Positions 34,586 through 42,760 of a stretch of DNA of 64,000 bases are shown one piece after another (position 1 is the stretch's first letter; each line of letters begins with the position of its first letter). The translations under genes were made by a program, and so were the position numbers. The stretch spans positions 2,418,001 to 2,482,000 of the forward strand of contig JAHBUD010000001.1 in the NCBI GenBank assembly GCA_019638255.1, read 5' to 3'. This DNA is from Cyclobacteriaceae bacterium. Lineage in GTDB: Bacteria; Bacteroidota; Bacteroidia; Cytophagales; Cyclobacteriaceae. The notes under the pieces are model-generated. The model made no database searches. It worked only from the letters and a program-made list of their open reading frames with translations, and had not been told where the DNA came from.

Positions 34586-34938
34586 CTATTTGGTACTGGA
34601 TGAGTTGATGATGGTAAAAAGAATTTTAAGAAGCTCCTCACAATCGGCCAATAATGACTCAAGTATTTTTTGATCTGCAAGTTCTGCTTCCAGCAATAAT
34701 CGTAGCCAGTACTTAGTTTCTCGTGCTTCCTTATAGGCAATTCTCATTTTGTTGGTAAAACCCTTTTTTGAGGCGCCACCTTGCGCCTCTTCTACATTCG
34801 AGCCAATGGAAGTTCCACTGCGTAAATCTGAGATGCTATCTCATAATGCCTGAGTTTATTCAGTTGTGCGCTGAATTTTATAACCCGTACTGCAAGCCGG
34901 AAAGACTTAATCAGAATTACATTCTCCCGCTGACTCAT
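34586..34938 (-). pseudogene. Frameshifted four-helix bundle protein (S23 ribosomal/IVP family)
   Basis: The ATG at 34938 opens MSQRENVILIKSFRLAVRVI and continues to HYEIASQI, then the frame breaks near 34822-34826. One base to the side, the family continues as RSGTSIGSNVEEAQGGASKK ... ARETKYWLRLLLEAELADQK ... and ends with a stop at 34586-34588. Joined, this is the usual ~118 residues of the four-helix bundle protein often found as an intervening sequence product or a free gene in Bacteroidota. A single missing base explains the break. It may be a true mutation or a sequencing error. It is inserted between two permease genes of the metal operon. Confidence 0.8.
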
Positions 34939-35001
34939 CTTGATAATTATTTATAGGTTTTAATTACTAATTGTTCATTGCTCATTGTTCATTGTTGATG
35001 A

Positions 35002-36297
35002 CTAATTGTCTGCATACGGAATCTTGGATTGATGCGGATCTACTTTCGGGTACCCCAACAGTTGTTCGAGTTGCTCTTCGAGTTCAGGTGTTAACAGGTG
35101 TTCAATGGTTTCAGCATCTTCATGAACGTGATCCGGAGCAATATGCATGTGGGTGGTTAAATAGAGCTCCCACAACCGGTGAATCTTAACAATGCGTTGT
35201 GCCCGGTTTTTACCTTCTTCGGTAAGCCCCCAAAGGTTTCGCGTGCGCTCCACGTAGCCCTGGCGTGTAAGGCGTTTTAGTATTTTGACCAAGGCTGCTT
35301 TTTCATAAAATCTTTTGCGAATAATTTCATCGGTCAATCGGGGAATAAAAAAGTTTTTATTTTCCTCACCTAACTGATAAATAATTTTTAAAACGTTTTC
35401 ATCGTTGATGGTCTTTCGGATTCTAGCCTGCCGGATGTACCGACCAATTACACCACGACTGGGAGCAAAGAAAAATGAAATAAAGGCGAGGGTTGAAATG
35501 ACAATAACAATCCACGGGCCGGTAGGCATGGCCGGTGCGGTATAAGAAATAAAGGCCCCACTCAACCCACTAATGGCGCCAAAGATACTGGCCAGTAGAA
35601 ACATCACAGTAATCTTATCTGTCCAGAACCGTGCGGCTGCTGCAGGCGTAATTAAAATAGCGGCCATTAAAACCACACCAACGGCCTGAATGCCAATTAC
35701 CACTGCCAGTACGATCAGCGATGTGAGGCTTAGTTCAATCCATTTAACCGGCAATCCGATCGAACGTGCATAGTCTTTATCGAATGCGAGCAATGAAAAT
35801 TCTTTAAAGAGGATGAATACAACGACAAGAAGAGTAATCGCTACAATACTAAACGTAATCAGGTCACTACCGACAAGCGAGGCAGCCTTACCAAACAGAA
35901 AGTGGTCGAGCCCGGACTGTGATGCGTTGCCGCCCTTCTGAATAACGGTGAGCATGAGGATACCAATTCCAAAAAAAACAGAGAGTATTAATCCAATGGC
36001 AGTGTCTTCCTTAATGCGTGTTTTGTTTGTGATATACTCAACCAGTATAACCGAAATCCAGCCCGTTATGAAAGCTCCTGCAATCAACGCCAATGGATTT
36101 TTTGTTCCGGCCATCAAAAACCCAAGGCATATACCGGGCAAAACAGCATGGGCAATGGCATCACCAACCAATGATTTTTTGTTCAGGAAAGTAAACGAAC
36201 CCACGATGGCCGAACTTGCCGTAAGCAATACCGAACCAAGCGCTACATAGCGGATGTTCGGATCACTAAAAGACAAGAATTCCCACAGTGCATTCAT
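35002..36297 (-). CDS. Metal ABC permease fused to a DtxR-type C-terminal domain
   Basis: 431 residues. Residues 1-275 form the TM permease (KKSLVGDAIAHAVLPGICLG; AILITPAAAARFWTDKI). Residues about 300-431 are soluble: a winged-helix-like part (KAALVKILKRLTRQGYVERT) followed by HRLWELYLTTHMHIAPDHVH, EDAETIEHLLTPELEEQLEQ and YPKVDPHQSKIP. The latter align closely with the dimerisation/metal domain of the DtxR protein at 38000-38653 (HRLWETFLVEKLGFDWGEVH ... FPSADPHGHPIP). The fusion may sense cytoplasmic metal and gate transport. It starts within a 4-bp overlap with the ATPase gene. Confidence 0.92.
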   Translation of the reverse strand: MNALWEFLSFSDPNIRYVALGSVLLTASSAIVGSFTFLNKKSLVGDAIAHAVLPGICLGFLMAGTKNPLALIAGAFITGWISVILVEYITNKTRIKEDTAIGLILSVFFGIGILMLTVIQKGGNASQSGLDHFLFGKAASLVGSDLITFSIVAITLLVVVFILFKEFSLLAFDKDYARSIGLPVKWIELSLTSLIVLAVVIGIQAVGVVLMAAILITPAAAARFWTDKITVMFLLASIFGAISGLSGAFISYTAPAMPTGPWIVIVISTLAFISFFFAPSRGVIGRYIRQARIRKTINDENVLKIIYQLGEENKNFFIPRLTDEIIRKRFYEKAALVKILKRLTRQGYVERTRNLWGLTEEGKNRAQRIVKIHRLWELYLTTHMHIAPDHVHEDAETIEHLLTPELEEQLEQLLGYPKVDPHQSKIPYADN

Positions 36298-37082
36298 GAT
36301 TTGATAACATTTTCTTCCCGGTTAGGATAATTTTCCCTGCGCATCAGGTCCGCCACATCGGTGAGCAGAGTTAGCTTTCCGCCATAGGTGGCCTCCAGAT
36401 TTTCGGAAGTAAAGGTTTTAGATGTAGGGCCTGAGGTAACCAGGCGTGTGTTTAGCATCACAACCCAGTCGAAGTACTGACTAACGGATTGTAAGTCGTG
36501 ATGCACAACAATAACGGTTTTACCCTGATTGGTCATTTCACGCAAGAGTGTAAAAATGGCCTTTTCAGTAGCGGCATCTACACCGGCAAAGGGTTCGTCC
36601 ATAAAATACAGGTCAGCTTGTTGAGCCAACGCCCTGGCTAAAAAAGTTCGTTGTTGTTGCCCGCCTGAAAGCTGCGATATCTGACGGTTTATAAAACCTT
36701 CCATTCCAACTTTCTTCAGGCAATCAATGGCCACATCTTTATCCGCTTTGCGCGGACGTTTAAAGAGACCAAGCTTGGCATAGCGCCCCATCAACACAAC
36801 ATCCATAACAGAAGCGGGGAAATCCCAATCGACTGATTCGCGCTGCGGAACATAACTGATTCGCTCGCGTACACTTTCCAGCGGTTGGTCATATAGCTTT
36901 ACATAACCACTGCTTAAGGGTAATATGCCCATCGCGGCTTTGATCAACGTTGACTTACCGGCACCGTTTGGACCCACTATACCAACAAGTTTTCCCTGCG
37001 GAATCATCAAATCAATATTCCACAACACCGGCTTGCGATCGAAGGCAACGGTAAGGTCATGTATTTCAAGTGCAGTATTCAT
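36294..37082 (-). CDS. Metal ABC transporter ATP-binding protein
   Basis: 262 residues, complete ABC ATPase: Walker A GPNGAGKST (about 37-45), Q-loop YVPQRESVDWDFP, signature LSGGQQQR, Walker B LYFMDEPFAGVD, H-loop VIVVHHDL. The SVDWDFP sequence after the Q-loop is typical of Mn/Zn (TroB/MntB/ZnuC) ATPases. It stops in a 4-bp overlap with the permease and begins 6 bp after the binding-protein gene, so the subunits are translated together. Confidence 0.95.
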   Translation of the reverse strand: MNTALEIHDLTVAFDRKPVLWNIDLMIPQGKLVGIVGPNGAGKSTLIKAAMGILPLSSGYVKLYDQPLESVRERISYVPQRESVDWDFPASVMDVVLMGRYAKLGLFKRPRKADKDVAIDCLKKVGMEGFINRQISQLSGGQQQRTFLARALAQQADLYFMDEPFAGVDAATEKAIFTLLREMTNQGKTVIVVHHDLQSVSQYFDWVVMLNTRLVTSGPTSKTFTSENLEATYGGKLTLLTDVADLMRRENYPNREENVIKS

Positions 37083-37088
37083 GTCATT

Positions 37089-38003
37089 CTATTTCAATGC
37101 CTCTACAATGGTTTTAACATTTGCATGCACCATACCGATATACGTGCCCTCGGGCGTGCCGGGGTTACCCATGGCATCGGAATACAGGTTGCCGCCAATT
37201 TTTACCGGCCAGTTTTTCTTTTTGCATCCTTCCACAACAGCTTGTATCGATTTTGGTGAAATGGATGACTCAACAAAAATGGCTTTGATCTTTCTGCTGA
37301 TGATGAAGTCGACAAGTTCCGTGACATCACGTAAGCCAAACTCGGCTACGGTTGAAATCCCCTGGAGTCCGCGAACCTGAATGTTATAGGCGCGACCAAA
37401 ATATCCGAAAGCATCGTGGGCGGTAATCAATACGCGTTGTTCTTCGGGAATGGTGAGTACGTGTGATTGCACAGCATGGTGAAGTGAATCGAGTTGTTTG
37501 ATAAATGATTGAGCCGCAGAATCGTAATAGGCTTTGTGTTCCGGATCAATTTCATTTATGTAACCATGGATGTTTTTTACAGCTTCCATCCAAAGGTTAA
37601 CATCAAACCAAATGTGTGGGTCGGTAATACCTTGAAAGCCTTCAACCTCAAGTAACAGACTGTCGGGTAGGGTGGAAGCTACTGCAAAAACCGGTTTAGT
37701 GCGCGAAAGTTTTTCGAGTACTTCACCCATTTTTCCTTCCAGGTGCAGGCCATTATAAAATACAATATCGGCTTCCGTTAATTTTTTTAGATCGCCTTGT
37801 GTGGCTTTATATAAATGCGGATCAACACCCGGTCCCATCAAGGCTTCCACATCAGCATTCCGGCCAGCTATGTTTTTAACTGCATCCTGAATCATCCCGG
37901 TTGTCGTTACGATTTTTAAGGATCCCTGTTCCGATGATTCCTTTTTCGAAGTGCATCCGGAAATAATAGCGAGTGATAGTACGGTGTAAAGAAATTGCTT
38001 CAT
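37089..38003 (-). CDS. Metal-binding lipoprotein of the ABC importer (TroA/ZnuA family)
   Basis: 304 residues with lipoprotein signal MKQFLYTVLSLAIISGC. Metal ligands of the cluster A-I family: His in GVDPHLYKATQGDL (about 60-75), His in ITDPHIWFDVNLWMEAVKNI, His in LITAHDAFGYFGRAYNI, and Asp/Glu in AIFVESSISPKSIQAVVEGC. A His-rich loop of zinc-specific ZnuA is absent, which is more like Mn/Fe-binding TroA/MntC; this is only suggestive. Its ATG overlaps the regulator's stop by 4 bp. Confidence 0.94.
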   Translation of the reverse strand: MKQFLYTVLSLAIISGCTSKKESSEQGSLKIVTTTGMIQDAVKNIAGRNADVEALMGPGVDPHLYKATQGDLKKLTEADIVFYNGLHLEGKMGEVLEKLSRTKPVFAVASTLPDSLLLEVEGFQGITDPHIWFDVNLWMEAVKNIHGYINEIDPEHKAYYDSAAQSFIKQLDSLHHAVQSHVLTIPEEQRVLITAHDAFGYFGRAYNIQVRGLQGISTVAEFGLRDVTELVDFIISRKIKAIFVESSISPKSIQAVVEGCKKKNWPVKIGGNLYSDAMGNPGTPEGTYIGMVHANVKTIVEALK

Positions 38004-38653
38004 TGTGTCACTAAAATATTTTCACCGGCTTCACGGGATATATAAACTTTTTTCTTTCCGTCAATCTTGATTTCGAGGGAGCCATCAAACGCAAGGCGTT
38101 CCATTACCTGCACGGTTGCACCTATGTAGATTCCCACTTTGCTCAGGTAATCAAGAAAAGATGCAGAACTATCCTTAACAGACCTAATGATGGCTTTTTT
38201 TTCGGTTGCTTCGAGTAAGGTGATCTGGCGCGCAATGGTAATTTTTCCATTCTTATCAGGGATAGGGTGCCCGTGAGGATCGGCCGAGGGGAAGCCGAGA
38301 AATTCATCCAACTTTTCAATTAGAAGGGGCGATTGAATGTGCTCCAATTGTTCGGCAACATCGTGCACTTCACCCCAGTCGAAACCAAGTTTTTCTACTA
38401 AAAAGGTTTCCCATAACCTATGTTTTCGGATGATGGCGAGGGCTTGCGATTTGCCTTGCCTGGTAACCTTAACCCCGTGATACTTTTCATAGGTGATCAG
38501 ATTTTTCAAAGCAAGCTTTTTTACCATGTCCGTTACCGAAGCAGGTTTGGTTTGAATTGATTCGGCTATTTCGTTGGTGAGCACCGATTTCAAGCCCCCA
38601 TCGGACAGGTGGTAAATGGCTTTGAGGTAGTTTTCTTCTGTGAAGCTAAGCAT
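38000..38653 (-). CDS. DtxR/MntR-family metal-dependent repressor
   Basis: 217 residues in the three-domain DtxR layout: helix-turn-helix (TNEIAESIQTKPASVTDMVK), metal-binding/dimerisation domain (HRLWETFLVEKLGFDWGEVH and AEQLEHIQSPLLIEKLDEFL), FPSADPHGHPIP and a C-terminal SH3-like FeoA domain (GIYIGATVQVMERLAFDGSL). It would repress the importer when its metal is plentiful. It is the first gene of the operon, with an operator/promoter just upstream (38674-38702), so it is autoregulated. Confidence 0.95.
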   Translation of the reverse strand: MLSFTEENYLKAIYHLSDGGLKSVLTNEIAESIQTKPASVTDMVKKLALKNLITYEKYHGVKVTRQGKSQALAIIRKHRLWETFLVEKLGFDWGEVHDVAEQLEHIQSPLLIEKLDEFLGFPSADPHGHPIPDKNGKITIARQITLLEATEKKAIIRSVKDSSASFLDYLSKVGIYIGATVQVMERLAFDGSLEIKIDGKKKVYISREAGENILVTQ

Positions 38654-38673
38654 ACGCTTTGATTAACGGTATG

Positions 38674-38702
38674 CAAAGCTATAAAGTTTAGATTAGTCTA
38701 AA
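38674..38702 (-). promoter_or_regulatory. DtxR-type operator overlapping the metal operon promoter
   Basis: TTTAGATTAGTCTAAA (38687-38702) has perfect arms TTTAGA/TCTAAA around TTAG, close to the IdeR/DtxR/MntR box style. Read leftward, TAGCTTTG (38681-38674) matches the -7 element TAnnTTTG, 5 bp downstream. The operator thus covers the -33 to -7 spacer, as expected for repression. Start of the regulator gene is 20 bp further at 38653. Confidence 0.8.
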
Positions 38703-38721
38703 AATTTATTTAGGCAATTTA

Positions 38722-39831
38722 TTATTTAAGCCTACCAATGAAGGGATAAACATCCTCATCGAAATACAGTGTCGAGCGCTTTTCGGGCAGGCGGAAAGCT
38801 TTTATTTCAGTCAGTAGTTGCTGATAGTCAATGGGTTCTTTAAGGATTATTCCGGCTTGATGGTGTAAGGTAAGTTGTTCCGATTCTGCATTGTGATTGA
38901 TAATCACCGGAAGGTTCAACCCGAGGTATTCATAAAGTTTTGTGGGTATTGAACACGCTGTGCTGGGATTGGGTGGGTACCAAACAATCCCGAAATCAAC
39001 CTTAGTTATTGCTGTTAAAATTGCTTCATGAGGTAAAGGTTGCACACTTCCCTTATACGTGATGAAACTATGCGATTGAGCAAGCTTCAGCAGTTGCTTG
39101 TGGCTGGCTGGTGATGGACAGTGCCCAACAATGGTTAGTGTAATGCTGCCATCGTAGTTGTACAGCTCTTCTGCTAGCGTAATGGCGTGTAATACTCCGG
39201 TTGTTTCCGCCAAAGTTCCGGTGAAGATTAAACGGGAGTATCCGGTATTTTCTTTTTTCCTGAATGTTTCGGAAACAGCACGCGTGATTTTGTTTTCCAA
39301 CACGATATGCGGCTCCGCAAAAGGTAGTTCTTGTGCGTAGCCCTTTTCAGCCAATAGGTATGTCTCGATGATAGGATGCAACATGCGTTCTTTTATCCTT
39401 ACCCAAACCGCTAGTAAAAGCCGTACTCCAACAGGAAAGGCATTGGTGTATCGGATATTCCGATAGTAGTTCTCCTGTATATCATAAAAAACTGTGCAAC
39501 CGGTAAAAATTTTGCACCAAAGTGCCGCGAATAACAATTCATGCGTTGCGATGATCAGGTATTTAGGTCTGATTCGAACGGCAATAAAAAGTACTTTTAT
39601 GGAGGCGATAAACCTCGTTAGGCTAATTCGCTTAAAGTTTTGCTCTGAAATGGGATGTAGAGTGACTTTGCAATCACTGCTATTTTTTCTGGAAGATGGA
39701 AAGCCAATAATGTGAACTTCATGACCGGCATGCGCCAAAACAGCCCCGATTTTCTCAAACATGCGGGGCTCATCCACAGGTTTCAGCACGGAGGCAATAA
39801 CTATTCTGTTGATTTTATTTACTTGCGACAA
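38722..39831 (-). CDS. GT4-type glycosyltransferase
   Basis: 369 residues, GT-B fold. N-terminal nucleotide-free half (VIASVLKPVDEPRMFEKIGA ... VLAHAGHEVHIIGFP), a typical linker, and a UDP-sugar-binding half (YSRLIFTGTLAETTGVLHAI; IVWYPPNPSTACSIPTKLYE, where the Glu before YL binds the donor). Start is TTG at 39831: an in-frame stop lies directly upstream and the next ATG is 23 codons in, past conserved residues. Only 24 bp separates it from divergent dapD. No cell-wall or exopolysaccharide cluster surrounds it, so the acceptor is unknown. Confidence 0.85.
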   Translation of the reverse strand: MSQVNKINRIVIASVLKPVDEPRMFEKIGAVLAHAGHEVHIIGFPSSRKNSSDCKVTLHPISEQNFKRISLTRFIASIKVLFIAVRIRPKYLIIATHELLFAALWCKIFTGCTVFYDIQENYYRNIRYTNAFPVGVRLLLAVWVRIKERMLHPIIETYLLAEKGYAQELPFAEPHIVLENKITRAVSETFRKKENTGYSRLIFTGTLAETTGVLHAITLAEELYNYDGSITLTIVGHCPSPASHKQLLKLAQSHSFITYKGSVQPLPHEAILTAITKVDFGIVWYPPNPSTACSIPTKLYEYLGLNLPVIINHNAESEQLTLHHQAGIILKEPIDYQQLLTEIKAFRLPEKRSTLYFDEDVYPFIGRLK

Positions 39832-39855
39832 AATTCAACGTATTAAAATCTAAAG

Positions 39856-40668
39856 ATGGAATTAAAACAGATCATTGAAAAGACCTGGGATGACAGAAGC
39901 CTGTTACAACACCCCGACCATCAGGCCGCTATACGCTCCGTTGTTGAGAAACTGGATAAAGGAGAACTTCGTGTAGCCCAGCCAACGCAAGACGGCTGGC
40001 AGGTGAACGAATGGGTGAAGAAAGCCGTAATAATGTATTTTCCAATCCAGCAAATGGAAACCATTGAAGTAGGGCCATTTGAATTTCACGATAAGATTGC
40101 ATTGAAGAAAAACTATAAAGCATTAGGCGTGCGCGTGGTCCCGCATGCCATCGCACGTTATGGCGCTTATGTAAGCAAAGGTGTGATCATGATGCCATCA
40201 TACGTAAACATTGGTGCCTATGTAGACGAAGGCACCATGGTGGATACCTGGGCAACGGTTGGCAGCTGTGCACAGATTGGTAAAAACGTTCACCTGAGTG
40301 GTGGTGTTGGGATAGGAGGAGTGCTGGAACCCGTGCAGGCTGCCCCAGTGATCATTGAAGATAACGCCTTCATTGGCTCACGCTGCATTGTTGTTGAGGG
40401 GGTGCGCGTTGGCAAAGAAGCAGTATTGGGTGCCAACGTAGTGCTAACGGCCAGCTCAAAAATCATCGATGTAACCGGATCAACACCAGTTGAGTATAAG
40501 GGATATGTACCTGAACGTTCGGTGGTCATTCCAGGATCATACACTAAATCATTCCCGGCTGGAGAATTTTCAGTGGGTTGCGCGCTCATTATTGGAAAAA
40601 GAAAGGAGAGCACCGATAAAAAAACCTCGTTGAACGATGCGTTACGTGACAATAGTGTGGCGGTTTAG
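39856..40668 (+). CDS. dapD: 2,3,4,5-tetrahydropyridine-2,6-dicarboxylate N-succinyltransferase
   Basis: 270 residues, full length. N-terminal helical domain (MELKQIIEKTWDDRSLL), then left-handed beta-helix hexapeptide repeats (VNIGAYVDEGTMVDTWATVG; SGGVGIGGVLEP; IGSRCIVVEGVRVGKEAVLG) and C-terminal strand domain. It uses succinyl-CoA to acylate tetrahydrodipicolinate in the succinylase branch of lysine and meso-diaminopimelate synthesis. It stands alone here, away from other dap genes. Confidence 0.97.
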   Translation: MELKQIIEKTWDDRSLLQHPDHQAAIRSVVEKLDKGELRVAQPTQDGWQVNEWVKKAVIMYFPIQQMETIEVGPFEFHDKIALKKNYKALGVRVVPHAIARYGAYVSKGVIMMPSYVNIGAYVDEGTMVDTWATVGSCAQIGKNVHLSGGVGIGGVLEPVQAAPVIIEDNAFIGSRCIVVEGVRVGKEAVLGANVVLTASSKIIDVTGSTPVEYKGYVPERSVVIPGSYTKSFPAGEFSVGCALIIGKRKESTDKKTSLNDALRDNSVAV

Positions 40669-40755
40669 CCCATAAATAAGCGCTTTTTGGCATTGGGTTT
40701 GAAAGGTTAATGTTCGGGAAACACCAGTTTGCTAATTTTACGTAACCAGTCAACT

Positions 40756-41571
40756 ATGCGGTTAGTATTTATAAGCCTGATCTTAATCACTCTCCTGACA
40801 GCGTTTACATTGGGGCAGAACGAGGTATATCCGCGGGTTCGAAACGTAAGCTTTACAAAGGGTGAAGTGCTGGAGTATAAAATGAGCTATGGAATTTTTA
40901 ACATCGGTAAAGGCTCCACCGTAATCCATGAACAGTATCACACCGTGAACAACCGCCCTTGTTTCAGGGTAGATGTTTTCGGGCGTACGACCGGGCTGGT
41001 GGACTGGGTAGCCGATGTAAACGATCAATGGGGAGCGTACATTGATACCATTGCGTTGGTTCCGCATTTATCGTATAGGAAGATTCAGGAAGGGAAATAT
41101 AGAAAAGATGAAGTTGTATCGTTTGATCATATCAATGGCAAGATCGAAGCAAAAGTACTGGATCAGAAAACCGGTCAGTATAAAGAACCTCATCACTACG
41201 ATGCGCCTCCTCAGGTTCGCGATTTAATCGCAGGCTTCATGTATATGCGCACGCTTGATTTCAGCAAACTGCATGTTAATGATACAGTTGTTGTGGAGGG
41301 TTTCTTCGAAGACACCCTATACAAGCTAAGTATTTTATACACTGGCAAGGAAACGATTCGGACTAAGGCAGGCAAGTTTAATGCGTTAGTGTTTAAGCCC
41401 ATCATGCCCAAGAATAAACTCTTCAACGGAGAGAACTCCATCACCGTTTGGTTCTCCGATGATAAGAACCGTATTCCGTTAAAAGTAAGTGCCAACATGT
41501 TTATTGGCAGTGCCGGTATGGAGCTGACTTCCTATTCAGGAGTACGCAATCCAATTAATAAGGCTAAATAA
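40756..41571 (+). CDS. DUF3108 domain exported protein
   Basis: 271 residues from the ATG at 40756, which begins a signal peptide (MRLVFISLILITLLTAFTLG); a start nine codons earlier is possible but less natural. The body is beta-rich with the DUF3108 pattern: KGEVLEYKMSYGIFNIGKGS, DQWGAYIDTIALVPHLSYRK and IRTKAGKFNALVFKPIMPKN. DUF3108 proteins are periplasmic and of unknown function, with a predicted fold like LolA-type lipid binders. It follows dapD by 87 bp. Confidence 0.85.
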   Translation: MRLVFISLILITLLTAFTLGQNEVYPRVRNVSFTKGEVLEYKMSYGIFNIGKGSTVIHEQYHTVNNRPCFRVDVFGRTTGLVDWVADVNDQWGAYIDTIALVPHLSYRKIQEGKYRKDEVVSFDHINGKIEAKVLDQKTGQYKEPHHYDAPPQVRDLIAGFMYMRTLDFSKLHVNDTVVVEGFFEDTLYKLSILYTGKETIRTKAGKFNALVFKPIMPKNKLFNGENSITVWFSDDKNRIPLKVSANMFIGSAGMELTSYSGVRNPINKAK

Positions 41572-41598
41572 CCATAGCTTTAAATTGTTTGTAGTACA

Positions 41599-41610
41599 AG
41601 GCAATTGCCT
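41599..41610. promoter_or_regulatory. 12-bp perfect palindrome upstream of mscL
   Basis: AGGCAATTGCCT is a perfect palindrome in the DUF3108-mscL gap, about 80 bp upstream of the predicted mscL promoter. It could be a regulator site. There is no U tract, so it is not an intrinsic terminator. Confidence 0.3.
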
Positions 41611-41664
41611 ACAGTGATCCGATGCCAATTCGAAAACAGGAATGAAAATCAAGGTGAATCAATA

Positions 41665-41694
41665 GTTGTTTTTCGATATTCCTTGTTAAGTTTG
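41665..41694 (+). promoter_or_regulatory. Predicted mscL promoter
   Basis: TAAGTTTG (41687-41694) matches the -7 element TAnnTTTG, with GTTG (41665-41668) 18 bp upstream as a partial -33 element. The start site would be near 41701, 14 nt before the mscL ATG. Confidence 0.5.
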
Positions 41695-41714
41695 AGCATA
41701 AACCTCTTAAATCT

Positions 41715-42083
41715 ATGTTGCAAGAATTCAAAAAGTTTGCCATGCGTGGCAACGTTATCGACCTGGCCATCGGTGTAATTATCGGAGGAGCTTTCGGAAA
41801 AATTGTAAGCTCTTTAATTGATGATGTGATTACTCCCTTATTGCTCAAACCTGCCCTTGAGGCCGCTCAACTTACTGAGCTTAGCGAACTTACCCTGTGG
41901 GGATCCGTTAAGTATGGTAATTTTCTGGCCGGTGTTTTAAATTTTTTGATTATAGCTTTTGTGTTGTTCCTGATCGTAAAAGGAATTAATTCAACTAAAA
42001 AGAAAGAAGAAGCCGCTGCTCCACCACCGCCTCCGGCCGATGTGCAGTTACTGACTGAAATCAGGGATTTGCTGAAGAAATAG
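41715..42083 (+). CDS. mscL: Large-conductance mechanosensitive channel MscL
   Basis: 122 residues. N-terminal amphipathic MLQEFKKFAMRGNVIDLAIG, TM1 with the MscL pore motif (IDLAIGVIIGGAFGKIVSSL), periplasmic loop, TM2 (YGNFLAGVLNFLIIAFVLFL) and a charged cytoplasmic helix with a PPPPP linker. The channel opens under membrane tension and releases solutes in hypo-osmotic shock. Confidence 0.97.
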   Translation: MLQEFKKFAMRGNVIDLAIGVIIGGAFGKIVSSLIDDVITPLLLKPALEAAQLTELSELTLWGSVKYGNFLAGVLNFLIIAFVLFLIVKGINSTKKKEEAAAPPPPPADVQLLTEIRDLLKK

Positions 42084-42216
42084 TCAGGATTCATTCTGAA
42101 ATCAGTTTTCTTGTTCTTTTTGAAGGTTGACCTGCACCCTGAACGGGAATTCCCCATGATCATGTAGGTTTTTAATAAGGTTTGTTTGGCTTTCTTTACA
42201 GCATCAATCAAACATA

Positions 42217-42753
42217 ATGGCTATGAAAACCTCCATCACTAACCTCGTGTTTTTGGCTTTTTTTGTCCTGCTATCATCCTGTGGCCTCTTCGATGATTTA
42301 AAGGAAGTGACTTTTGATGCTGAAATCCCGGTTGATTTCGTCATTAATGAAACCGCCAGCAATCCAACCGGGAAAGACTATAGCAGTGAACAATTGCTGG
42401 ACATCACCAGTGATCCTGACGTTGCAGAGTATGCTTCTAAAATCAAGGATGTCCATGTAAACAGCATCACGTACTATGTTTACAATCTTGATGGAAGCGG
42501 CATTTTTTTCTCCGGAGGATCAATCGTTACAAAATCAAATAATAAAACCATTGCTACGCTGGCGAACCTTCCATTAATTGAATCAGCTGAAGGTGCATTT
42601 GTCATGGATGCTGAAGGCTTCAATCAGTTATCGGCTCGTTTGAAAGACAATAAAAGTGAAACCATTCGGCTTGAAGGAAACTTAAGCGCGACTCCAGTGG
42701 CGTTTTATGTTCAATGCCGTTTTCATGTATCGATTACCGCTGAAGTGTTGTAA
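42217..42753 (+). CDS. Hypothetical lipoprotein
   Basis: 178 residues. Lipoprotein signal (NLVFLAFFVLLSSCGLFDDL) with Cys near residue 25. The mature part is beta-rich (VTFDAEIPVDFVINETASNP, HVNSITYYVYNLDGSGIFFS, IRLEGNLSATPVAFYVQCRF), which suggests an immunoglobulin-like or lipocalin-like sandwich. No family was recognised. It is an orphan between mscL and the convergent acyl-CoA oxidase gene. Confidence 0.75.
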   Translation: MAMKTSITNLVFLAFFVLLSSCGLFDDLKEVTFDAEIPVDFVINETASNPTGKDYSSEQLLDITSDPDVAEYASKIKDVHVNSITYYVYNLDGSGIFFSGGSIVTKSNNKTIATLANLPLIESAEGAFVMDAEGFNQLSARLKDNKSETIRLEGNLSATPVAFYVQCRFHVSITAEVL

Positions 42754-42760
42754 TTGAACT

